This document shows, in pieces, positions 1 through 13,233 of a stretch of DNA of 64,000 nt. The notes below the pieces were generated by a model that worked only from the letters and a program-made list of their open reading frames with translations, was not told where the DNA came from and ran no database searches. Position 1 is the first letter of the stretch, and each line of letters starts with the position of its first letter. The DNA comes from Chrysomallon squamiferum (lineage: Eukaryota > Mollusca > Gastropoda > Neomphalida > Peltospiridae): contig CM022670.1 in the NCBI GenBank assembly GCA_012295275.1, positions 19,188,698-19,252,697 of the forward strand, read 5' to 3'. The position numbers were made by a program, and so were the translations under genes.

Positions 1-121
1 GAGCTCTGTCCAGCTCGACGTTGTCTGCCACTACTTTTGGATACAAGTTGATCACGTTTGTAACTCTCCCTCAGTTTGAATTTCACTGTAGAATCTTTGT
101 CAAATCCAAAAGGTTCCCATT
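1..121 (-). CDS. FAT4: FAT4-like exon 14, truncated by window edge: start of LamG2
   Basis: Residues 2505-2544 plus two bases. It joins exon 13 as CEQ-EWEPFGFDKDSTVKFKL and continues RESYKRDQLVSKSS. This resembles the first strand of a second laminin G domain. The acceptor is CACTTCAG|AATGGG, phase 1 in. The reading frame is open to position 1, so the exon continues outside. A second LamG after EGF5 is the main reason for preferring Fat/FAT4 over FAT1-3. Confidence 0.85.
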
Positions 122-3021
122 CTGAAGTGAGCATTATGGCGAACAGTTGTTAGAGTTATTTCCCTTAGACCATTATATTTAACATCATACTAAAGTAATT
201 TTATACAATAATAAAATAATCATATTTGACAAATATATATATATATATATATAGATATATATATATAAAAATATCTTTTCTTAATTAACTGAATAACCTG
301 GTACAGTAATAAATTAATCTGATAAAATAATAAAGCTATCAGACACAATATAAAAATAATCAGATAAAGTAAAAAAGCATAAATACCTTGTTCACAGTGT
401 CGTCCCATATACTTGTTAGAACAGGAACACCTGGCAGAGGACCACTCATCAGAACATGTTCCACCATTCTGACAGAGTCCTGCAGAACAGGAACCTTGAG
501 GACTTTTCCTCACACATGATGTCATGACACCTCTGATGTCACTGGCTGTGGATGTATCCAACATGTCAAGGCCATTAACAGTGAAACTGTGCAAGCAGCC
601 AACAAAATCATGAGCAGAAAGATCACCTCCATATTGTAAGATATCATTAATGTCCTTGATCCCTCCAATGCTGAGAGACTTACCTTTCAGGTTGTTGTTT
701 CTGTAAAAATGATAAACATTTGTTTAAATTATTGTTTATAAAGTAAAATCAGCTAATAAAATAATTAATGGATGTTAAATATGTTTAATATGAGTATTTA
801 AAAAATTAGAACAAATTCTGAAATTCATGAATTTATTTCATTTTCTAAATATATAGATAACACATGAAACTCGTTCTAACACTTTTATACAGATATCTCA
901 ATAGTTTGGCTTACACAAAAAAAAAAAAATTCCCATCATTGCACAAACTATGAGATATAGATGTACATATATTGTTCACACATGTACATATTTAGTCATA
1001 CAGACAGACATGGAAGGAACAAATGTTTTATTTGATTACAAACTTCTTATTTCTAGGTTGTATTGTGCTATGAACATGATTAAGGACCAAAAAGACATGG
1101 AAAATTAAAACCTTTTAGCACCACGATGTGAACTACAGTGGTACCTTGATTTATGAGTTTAATTCGTTCCATGACTGAGCTTGTAACTCAATTTGCTCAT
1201 ATATCAAATCAATTTTCCCAACTGAAATTAACTGAAATACCATTAATCCATTCCAGCCCCCCAAAACCATCCCAATTTTTGTAACATGTTTTAAATAAGA
1301 AAAAGTGTGCTTCTACTGTTTAGCCAAGTTGACTACATGCACACCTCCCTCATGTTTATCTATGATTTCAAGCTTTATTTCAATGGACATCATCTACTTC
1401 TTCTTCTCAGCACTGTCCTTTGCACTCACTTTCTTTGCACTCAGAAAAAAGGAATTTGAAAAAATACTACACAAAACGTGATCACAACACAACAGAGATG
1501 CTTCAACAGCATAAACATTTGTTGTAAATGAGAGACAGGCGGGATGCTGGGCAGATGTTGTGTTGTCCGTTGCACCAACTAGCAGTGGCATATCTGAAGC
1601 TCGCTCTTAACTCAGATGCTTGAAAACTTTTAAGTTGGTGCACTCATAAATCAAGGTAAATTGAGGTACTTTGTTTTGGATTCACAATATTTACTTGCCT
1701 AACCATATTATGAATATATTTTTTTATGAAAACTGCTTAGGAAAAATACATCATTCCAAAAAAAAAAAAAAATATTCAGTACTTTACATTTAACTCTACA
1801 ATACAATTAATTTTTATTTATCTGCTGGAAAATGGCTATAAATTAACATTTTTTTTCTTCTCTCTTTTTTTTTTTTTCATGCTCTTAGGAATGCTGTTGA
1901 AAAAAGGTCAGAAAAAAGAGGAGAAATTCCTCCACACCATCTAACTAAACATGTTTAAGGAAGCTAATGTCCTTTTTCAAATACAAATAGGTGTTAAAAT
2001 AAACCATAAAAAGGCAATCTGTATTTGATGATAACAACAGCATTTGTTTTGTTGCAGTTATTTTCACAACAGAAATTATTGATAGACATAAAATGGAGTA
2101 AAAATCAGTTAATGAAATTATTTAACATTACTTTATTATAAGCTATTAATCATACATTTTTCTTAAATAATAAAAATAATTTAATAATGAAGTGGAAACT
2201 GCTTCTGTTTCACCTGCTATTCTTTTAAATTACTCTAGTTTTTATTTTGAAATTATTTTAACAATAAACTTATTTTGTGAAATAAAGACAAGTAAAAAAA
2301 CCATCATTATGGACCAAAACACAGAATATTTTGTTCTCCATTTTGTGTAGATCATTATGACTTCTGCTAAAAATAACTTAATTGTTTGATGTCTGAACTT
2401 CAAATCTCATCAGTTTTTAAGCCCAGACTGGTATTTCTAATTCTGTACTTTTTAAAAAAACTAAAAATTTTAGTATAGTATATAAAAGAACTTTTAAAAA
2501 TGGTGTGTAAACGGATACCAACATAAAACATTTCTTGTAAAATATTTTATGATTAAAATCAAAATTCAAGCAGTAAATCATAGAGTTAGTGTTAAGACTT
2601 TAAGGCAGTATAACATGACATTTACAATGTAGCTTCATTGTGGGTTGCTGCATGGGACTGGAAAAGGTTTAATATACCTTTTTGAAGCATGTATGGTACA
2701 GAGAATAAGAAGTTTGAGTTTTATGTAATGTATTAGGTTGCAGTTATAGAAGTTTTTAAAACCAATACTGTTGTAATAATCTTAATGCCTCTTTAGTTAG
2801 CTTCTTATACAAACCACTGACTAGATGTAATGAAAGCTTCTAACAGACTTCTTTCTGTCTGATAGTTACATTTTACACAAATAAATACATATACCCATTT
2901 ACATAAAACACATATCAACAAATATACACATTAATATATCCATGTATCCATACAGATATATGTATATGTATATGTGTAGCACAGGCAATATGTAATTATA
3001 GATAGGTATATGTAATAGTAA

Positions 3022-3085
<64 letters not shown>

Positions 3086-6000
3086 GCACACACACACACA
3101 CACATATGTATACAATTACATAAATGCTAAAGCTATATATATTTTCATAATATATATATTGACACACAATATATAACACAGAATTTTCACTAAGACAGAT
3201 ACCATACACTTATTTAATTCAAATAAAATGATTAGTTTAAGACACTGGTAGCACTGTTTACTGTTTACAGTTAAGTCAAACATTTTATTTTATTTTGTTA
3301 TTCTTGTGAAATGTTTTATCTTCCGGTGACATATGTACACTGACAACAAACACACGAACTGATTATTTTATTACACAATAATGTTATCCCCTTCAGAGAC
3401 CAATATGTTTGGAGTTCTGAAACACACTAACCTTCACTTACCATTAATAAGTCAATTAACTTTTGAAAATACTAATATTAATAAACTAACTACTGAAAAT
3501 ACTAACATTAATCAATTACTGAGAATAGTAATATTAAATAACTATTGGAAATATAATCTTTAATCATCCACAGAAAATACTAATATTAATCAACTAACCA
3601 CTGAAAATACTAATATTAATCAACTAAACATTGAAAATACTCAAATAAATCAAGTAACTAATGAAAAATACTAATATTAATCAACTATTGAAAATGTTAA
3701 CATTAACCAAAGAGAACTTACCCAGAACTGTCAGTGAGATACTGATAGCAGCTCGAGTCTCCCACAATACAATCTTCACACACTGCTAAATCTGGTGGAC
3801 ATCTCTTCACCATCAGTGTAACACCCTGTAATATACACATTTAAATATTTACTTAATTATTTTGTAATACACAAATAAATAAATAAGTAAATTAATAAAT
3901 AAATAAACAAATAAATATCCTTTGTTTAATGTGGTACATAATAAGTGTGCATAATAAAAATTGTAATAGCACCAGTAACAGTGTTTTCAAAAGAGTAATA
4001 TTAGTTGTAGATGAATAATAATAATAATAATAAATACAAAATTAGTAGTAATAGATAATAGTACAAGTGGGATCAGGCTGCAAGTCAGTGATCAGAAAGC
4101 TGACCTGAAGCATGATGGGTAATACTTTTATTTCCTGTCCTAGTTAATGCTCAAAAACTGATTCATCAAAAGCTCTGATATAAGATTTCCTGTTTCTGAG
4201 ATGTTTTATATAACCAATTGATGCTACCATAAATGTATGAATATATGATAATTTTACAACAACAACAATAACAAGTTATATTTCTATTCTTTCATGTAAA
4301 AAATGTAAATGATGGTTTAAGCAGCAGTTTGGCTAGGTAACCTGAATTAACGTCTCTCAGACAGTTTTTTAAAGCCTGGCTACAACATTTCTGTTTGTCA
4401 AACAAATATGTTAAACACAGTTGGAGGTTCTTTTCAAATGAGTTTGAAATATTCAGATTAAATCTATTTGTATTAAAACTAAAGATAAGTCAGGATATAT
4501 GTTTGTATGTGTGTATTTGTGCATACAAGTGGTTGTGTGTGATTGTATTGTTGTTTGCTATGTGTGTATGTATGTCTCTGTAGAGGTAGAAAAATAGTAT
4601 ACTTGTGAGGATAAACATATGTATGACTAAATATGTTCATGTATATGTGTAAGCATCAGTGTTATTATTATATGAAAGAATGTCTATATTCAAATTTCTG
4701 CATATATGCATATGTAGTAACATATCAGTATCTGCACATATGTAAGTATGTGTGCTTGGGTAAATATGAATTTCTATCATAGCAAAGTGCTATCCTGGTC
4801 ACTGTGAAACACTATCAGTCAGACACACACATTTACCATGCACAAGGATTAACTGTCAATCAAACAGTATTTAATCATGTGTCAAGATTAAGTCAGACTG
4901 TAAAACCAGTTCACGACTGAGCTAACATCAGAGAACAGCTCCCTGACACTGTAAGAATTTAGTCCACAAGTTATGCCAGCCATGATTAAGTTGTGTATAC
5001 AGTTTATTTAGCAAACAGCGTCATTAAATGGTCAATGCAGAATACCATTTCAGTACAAGGTGTGAATGTTATCCTACTGTTTAAGAAAGTGCATTAAAGA
5101 AAATTATCACATACACAAATGCATGTATATTCACATGCACACATGCATGCCTGCACACATAAAGTACTCCAACAAAACAATACTTCATCTTCACGAGCAA
5201 AAAAAGAAAAACATCAATAATTAAAAGCACTAATTTAATTGCAAGCTAGGGAAAAAACCTATTACACATTAAGAATTATTATCATTTTTATAAAAGCATA
5301 AAATATAAAATGTTTGACTTACCTGTCCCTGTTTCTTTACTTCCACCTGATGCCAGTATCCATCAGACACTGATGATACCACTGTTAATCTTTTGGGCTG
5401 AACAGATCCCAGTTTGAATGAAAATCTTACATTTCCTTTAACTATCTCCAGTGCAACAAATCCAAGTGGTAAGCCATTGACTTGCACAATGTTTAATAAC
5501 AAAAGAGCATTTTCTTTGACTGTGGCAAAATTGACATTGATTTCAAAACTGTTAAACTGTGTCATGGAAGAATGGAGGATGTATGAACCCTCATTGAATC
5601 CTCGGCTTAATTTTTCACATCTTGAACCAAAATATTCATATTTGCAATTGCAGATGTAACCATTATCAACATCTTTGCATGTGCCACCGTTTAAACATGG
5701 ATGAGATCTGCAGTGACTGCTGCTTTCACACAAGTTGCCATAGAAACCATCTGCACATCTGCAGTAGAAAGATCCTTTTGTATTGATGCAGGTTCCACCA
5801 TTGTGACATGGATTTGTACGACATTCATTGACATCATCCTGACAGCTGGGTCCACTCCAACCTGACATGCATTGACAATGTTTATTACCATCATCACTTG
5901 TTAAGCAGGTACCTCCATTGTAACAGTAATCACTTCCACATTTCTCCAATGGAATCTCACAGAACTGGCCAGTATATGAAGGCATGCACAAACAAACTTT

Positions 6001-9000
6001 CTCAATGTTTGGTGTAGCTGATGTCCAAATCAGTCTGGGTGAGTCATTGATCATATAGCCAGGTGACATCACAGTTCTTGTGTCACAGGTACCAGAGTTC
6101 TTGCAAGGATTACTTTCACAGGATCCATAGGACACAGCCTTCACCCGAACTCCTGAAGCTTTCTCTATGTTGTGTTTAGCATTATTAAGCTGCAGTTCTA
6201 ATGAAGATTTTGAAATGAATTCTCCATTTTGTTTTTGGACAGCCAGGAAGATCAGAACATCAAAGATGAATGGTTTCATGCTGTAGACAATAACAGAATT
6301 CTGAATCCCAACCACACTTCTAATGGCTGTCATGAATGAAGCATACTGCAGTTCCAGAAATGATTCCATGGAAATGTTTCCTAAGAGTATGGCAACAGAA
6401 TTATCAATTGTCCTGTTCTTGTAATGGGTAATACTGATTGATATATCATAGGTTACAGCAGGATGATTTGGATTTCCATCAGAACCATTTATCTTCAAGG
6501 AATACAACTCTTTGAGAAGTGGGTTGTTTGTCACACGCAAGTCACAGTTTTCAAAAATCGAGAAAGTTTCATCTCCATTTATGATTGAGCAGGAATAATT
6601 TCCCAGCACATCAGGATCTGCTGGTTTGACATCTGCTATTTTCCCAGCAGTTTCCATCCCATCAAGAAGCATTAGTGATACCAGCAATTGTCTGCTTTCA
6701 GGAGGACTGTCATTTTCATCCATCACTCTTACAGTGAAAGAAAGTGTGGATGTCTGGGCTGGAATTCCTCCATCAACTACAACAACAGGTACAACAATCA
6801 CAGGTGTCACTTCTCTATCTAACTGCTTCTTTGTTGTCACTATTCCACTTCTTTCACCTATCTCAAACTGCTGCATTGCTGGAACCCTCAGTTCATGGTA
6901 ACGATAAGGACCTTGGTTAGGAGATGAATCTGGATCAGATGTGTATTGGGAAAGAGTTATCACATGGCTTCCACTCCTTTGATTTTCAAGAACACGAGCT
7001 TCAAGTATTGGGGGATCAAACTGTGGTCCGTTGTCATTGACATCCTCAAGTTGTATTATTACTGTAGATGATCCTATAAAAAACAGAATTAGAAAGTAAT
7101 AATGAAACAACACTTTAACAAAATTACAAAAATATCTAAAAAGTCTCTTTTAAAAGAAATAATAAGAATCTTAAAATTAATATTGAAAATATGATTTAAT
7201 AATATGAAACCCTAATGACCTTTAAGTTATTATACTTTGCTATGTTACTGATAGTTCTTATGTTAATTCAACAAGATGAATAACTAACCTGTTTCAGGAG
7301 GTGTACCAGAATCAACAGCTCCAACTACAATACTGACAGAAGGTTCCTTCTCTCTGTCCAAAATTCCTTGACCTGTAGTTCTGATAATACCATTATGTGG
7401 GTCAATCTTGAACCTTGAGTTTTCATCACCAGAAATGATTGTGTACACAAACTGACGATTTTCTGGAAGCTTGTCATTATCAACTGCCAGAACCTGGATA
7501 ACAGAGGTATCTCTAGGTGAGTTCTCTCTGATAGAGGCAGTGTATGGATGCTCACTGAAAACTGGTGGGTCATTGGAATCTTCAATAGTGATGATCACAA
7601 CACACTGGTCAGTATCATTACCATGGATACTGCCCCAGTTCTTAGCCATCACTATGAGTTCAATCTGTGGTGATGACTCATAGTCTGGTCGTTTGGAAAC
7701 ATAAATTGTACCTGATCGATGGTCGATTTGAAATCCTTTCAGATTACTGGAGCCAATCAGAAAGTAATAAACAATTCCATCAATGCCATCATCTTTGTCT
7801 GAAGCAAACACTTGACCAACTGTGGAATTCAAAGCTGTTGACTCATGCACCTGAAACTGATATCTGACCTGGGTGAACTTTGGATAGAATTCATTAACTC
7901 CTGTGACATGTACATTGACTATAGTAACAGATTTCATGTTGACAGAGCCAGGATTCAAAGCCATGACAGAAAGCTCATAATGTTTTGTAACTTCATAATC
8001 CAAATCTCCTTTCACTTTTAGGATACCAGTGTTTTGGTCAATAGAAAATAGAGTCTTAACTTCTTCATTGCTGCCAACAATGTTGTAACTAATGTCAGCA
8101 TTGTTTCCACTGTCAGCATCATGAGCTTTTAGGGTGAAAAAACTTGTCCCAGATTTAGAATTTTCTGCTATGTATGCATCATAAACTGACTTGTTAAACA
8201 AAGGAGGGTTGTCATTGATATCTTGCAGAGATACTGTATAAATGACTGATGTTTTCTTGTACAAAAGACCCATATCCCGAGCTGTAATGTTCAGATAGTG
8301 TACTGGCTCTGTTTCAAAATCCAATTCTTTTGCAACTTTTAAAATTCCATTTATTTTTCCTATGGAGAATAATGAATCTTTATTTCCAGATGTAATGAAG
8401 TATTGGACTTGTCCATTCAAACCAGTGTCATCATCTGTGGCCAGAAAAGTGTCAATTTTGTATCCTACAGCAACATTTTCTCTAAGGCTCTTTCTGAAAA
8501 CAGTATTTTTAAACACTGGGGCATGGTTGTTTACATCAGTGATGGTCAGGTGAACAGGAGCCGATGAAGACTGTGGTGGTGCTCCTTTGTCTGTTGCTGT
8601 CACCATTAAGTATACATCTTGACTCTTTAAACCTAACAGAGAAGACTTGACATAAATAACACCAGAATCTTCATGAACTGAAAAGTATTGTGTTCCATTG
8701 CCACTTGTTATGCTGTAGGACTTTTCAGCATTTATGCCAAAGTCTTTAGTATCTTCAGCCACAACTTGAATGACTGGATCATTGACTGCAGAATTCTGAG
8801 GAACTGCAGAGAAATATTCATCTTCCAGAAACACTGGAGGATGGTCATTTGCATCAACTATGGTGATTACAATGGTTGTTTCAGATGACATCACAGGAGT
8901 ACCCAGATCTGAGACTATGACATCCAGAGAATGTCTATTAGCTGGGGAAGGACCTTCTGCGGTATGAACATAAGCCATTGACTGAAGAGCAATCAGTTTT

Positions 9001-12000
9001 CCTGAATCTGCTTCTAGTTTGAACAGATCTGATGGACGTTTCAGTGAGAATATGAATCTGTTATTAGGGGCTGATACATCCTTGTCTACTGCCTTCAGAA
9101 TGCCTATTAAAGTGTTTGGGTCCTGGTGTTCCTGGAAGTCAAAGCTTAGAGAGTCACCCAGGAAAAATGGTGCGTTGTCATTCTCATCCTTAATGCGAAT
9201 GTTAACCCTTGTTGATATAGTGAATGCTCCATCAGTGACTTTTATTTCTGGAAAATACCTCTGATGTTTTTCAGCATTCAGAACAGCTTTTGTAGTGATA
9301 TTACCACTAGCTGAATCAATAGAAAATTCATCTAAATTGGATGTCAATTTATAATGTGGAATGGCATTTTCTCCAATATCTTTATCTGTGGAAGTAATCT
9401 GAATAACAAAGGATCCAGTTGGCATGTTTTCTGAAATCTCAACTTTGAACTGGCGAGTGAATTTTGAAGGGTTGTCATTCTTATCCAGAACATAGACTTT
9501 GACAGTGCATGTTGATGAAAGAGGATTTGAACCCTGAAGGTGAATAATAATTTTTATTTATTTATGAATTTAGTAATTAAACAGAAACAATTTTAAATAG
9601 TAATTTGTTTAAATACTGTATAATTAAACTGTATGACCAAAATATATTTTATAAAGAAAAATATCTTAGAATGAGTAAATATACATAGCTTCAATGAAAA
9701 AAAAGATATTTTTAAAATATAAAAAAACACTTTCATAAAACAGAAAACTTCTGAGAAACAGAATAACTAATAGGTTTCCAAAATGCCACAGTGAACAGGA
9801 ATTTGTTGGATTTTCTTTTTTTGAAAAACATGAAAAATATGCCATATTAAGAAGAAACAAGATTTAAAGAGAAAATTATACAAACTCACCAGATCTGTGG
9901 CTTTGATGATCAAATGGTAGTAGTCATATCCTTCCCTGTCCACAATGTTCTTGGTAGTGATGACACCAGAACTCTGACTGATAGTGAAAGTGTTGTTGCT
10001 GTTGCCACTCACAATAGAATACTGCAGTCTTCCATTGTCACCAGAATCAGCATCAGCTGCCTTGACAGTTACCAGTGTAGTACCTTTACCAACATTTTCT
10101 TGTATTGTTGTGTTGTAAAGCAATTTCTCAAACCGTGGCGCATTATCATTGACATCCAGGACTTGTACTGGAAGTTTCTTGTATGAAAACAAAGGGGGAG
10201 AACCTCCATCATTGGCCTCAATCCAGAGATCAAGATTTTGAGACGTTTCATAATCAATGACACCGTTTACTGAAACAGTTCCATTGGTACTGTGGATTGT
10301 GAAACCATGGTTAATGTTTCCACCAGCAATGCTGTAAATAATTTTGTTGGTTCGAGTTGTTGTGGCTTTCACTGTTGTGAGGATCTTATGGACTGGTGAG
10401 TTTTCTAGAATTTGAAGATTTGACTTGAAAGAGTTGAAGACTGGACGTTGGCCATTGTTTACCAGCATTGTGATCTGAACATTGATACTTTGACTGAGAG
10501 GACTGGTGCCCTGAAATAAAATTTACTTTCAATCTTAACTTCTTTATATTTTGTTGATTAAACATTACCTAATGTTACAAATTAAAAAAAACATAATTGT
10601 TTCAAACAGTAAAACATTAAAAACACACTGAACAATTAACTGACAATTACATGTAAAATTACATGTATGAACAGTGTTATTAGAGCATGCTTTATTGGAA
10701 CATCTTTGTACCAAAAATATATTAATGATGTAATGCCAAAATGTATTGGGATTTTAAGAAATATTCATTCATTCATATCCTTCATCCAGATGTTATATAT
10801 GAACAGATCTATATCATTAGGTGTTAATATTATATTTGAATCTGACTTTCATTTCCAACTCTTCAGAATAAGATTTATAAATATTTTGATAATTAATTTC
10901 TTAATTTTTTTTCCCCAGAATTCTGGCAAATAAGTATTTTTCTTTACAGGATAAACCTACAACTTTTTCTGCATATCACAAACAAAATAGGAAGAAAAAT
11001 TTAAATGAAAATATATATTAACAGAAAGAACTTAAATCATCACAGTGATCCATATTAAAAATTCCAAGAAATTTTAATCCACCGTGAAATTTTTATTTAA
11101 TAAAACAATTTTTCACAACAATTAATGAACCCCTTAATAATAAATTTAAAAAATACCTTGTTGCTGGTAACAAATTTAAGTAATATATACTTTTTTTTTT
11201 TTTTTTTTAACCAAAAATCCTAACTTTTGCTGTCATAATTATTTCTGTGATCTAAATTTCTTTTCTTGGAAGTTAACAAACCTGGTCTGCTGCTGTCACT
11301 GCAAAGTTGTATGGTGTACGGGCCCCACTAAGACGTTGTGCTGCAGTGATAACACCAGTTTTTGCATTGATCTGAAACTTATTGGCATCTCTTCCTGACA
11401 ATGAGTACATAACATTTCCATTGCTGCCAACATCAGGGTCAACAGCAGTTACGCCAAGAACAAAATCTCCTAAAATTAAAATAGTGAATAATAACAATAA
11501 TAATAAGAAGAATAAGAGGAAAGAAAGAAAGAAAAAAATAAAAATAAAGATCCTTAAAAATTTAAATATAATAATGAATTATGAATAAAAATAATAGTTT
11601 TAGTTAAAATAATAAATAAATAAATAAATATATAAATATTTATAATAATTAGAAGAATAAAGGTTCTGTTAATCATTAAAATAAATTATAAATAATAAGA
11701 ATTAAATCTAAAAGAAAACAAAATTTCCTTTTAATTCTGTTATTTCAATATTTGTTTTGATAAAATAATAATTATAATAATAACAATAAAAAAAAACTAA
11801 TTTTCTTTTAAAAGACTTATAAAGTTATCCAGAAAACATTATCTTTAATTTTAATTTATTATTTAATTATCAATTGTTTAAAATTATTCAGATTAATATT
11901 AAAAACACTGACCATTTTTATCATCAACATGATGAATAAACAAAATACTGTAATGAACAAAAATAATTTGAAAATAAATATTATAAATAAAATACAGAAC

Positions 12001-12416
12001 CAATTGTAATGGCAATTTAAAAAAAAATAAAATAAAATAACCTATTGAACTGGAAATAGTATTTGTTTGTGTATTTCATTTTTACCTGTGTTTGTAGGGT
12101 CAAGAATCACTTTGGAATAACCCTGCTGCTCAAACTGTGGTGCATTATCATTGGCATCATCAATGTAAATGGTGACATCAGTTGATACGGACTGTGGAGG
12201 GATTCCCCTGTCTGTTGCTATGACAACCAAGTGGTATTTGTCATACTGTTCCCGATCTAGACTTCCAAGGGTAACAATAATTCCTGAATCAGGATATATT
12301 GTAAATCTTTCACCTTTGCTGTCAGCCAGACTGTAACTATAAATAAAATATAAAAAATTTGTTTTTGTTTTTGTTATTTTGTAACATATTTTAAAATAAT
12401 AATAATAGTATTAATA

Positions 12417-12503
<87 letters not shown>

Positions 12504-13201
12504 TGTATGTATTAAGTAAAGGAATACTGTTCTGTTATATCTATTTTCAACAGTAAATTGTTAAATTGTTGACACAGAAAAAAATCATTTCTAATAGGTT
12601 TCATCATCTGCATTTTATTTGTTGCTATGACAAAGTGTTCTAATAATTTTAAATTCAAATTAAAATTGAATAATGCAGCAATGTTTAATATCGCAGGTTA
12701 AGATTATTTAATATTTTACAAGGAATTATAAATTTAAATTTGTATTAAAAAATAAAAATTAAATTAAATTAAAAAACCTCACAATTTACCAGACATTAAA
12801 ATATCTAGGCCACACAAAGATATGAAAGAAAAATTAAGAAAAAATTGGTAATATAAAAAAAATTAAGACATTAAAAATTATTTAATAAGAGTCACCAATT
12901 TCATTTTTATAAAATTCTGCCTTATTAAATAATAATTATACCAGTGTATTCAAACTCAAATGGCAAAGCAACGGAACAGTTGATAAACAAAAATTAATAC
13001 ATACACAATCTGGGCATTTGCTCCTTCATCACTGTCGGTTGCTTTGACAGTAAGGACCTCTGTGTTGGCCAATTTGCCTTCCATCACATGACCAGTGTAT
13101 GAGCCACCATTTTCAAAAACAGGAGCATGGTCATTGACATCTTGTACTTTTACGTGTATAGTACCTGTACCTGTGAGTCTTGGGTTACCTATAATAAAAA
13201 A

Positions 13202-13233
<32 letters not shown>

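Larger units (their letters stand above)
701..3721 (-). other. Intron 12 (3.0 kb)
   Basis: Contains a terminal-inverted-repeat element (1136-1673), a compound CT/CA microsatellite (3022-3104) and a diverged minisatellite (about 3447-3713) next to the exon 12 donor. No coding sequence belongs to another gene. Confidence 0.65.

Noticed and set aside
2899-3209. Minus-strand frames with RE and VCVC repeats
   Set aside because: Translation of the CT/CA microsatellite.
6626-6901. Plus-strand open frame of 91 codons inside exon 11
   Set aside because: Antisense shadow of cadherin coding sequence, with no independent similarity recognised.
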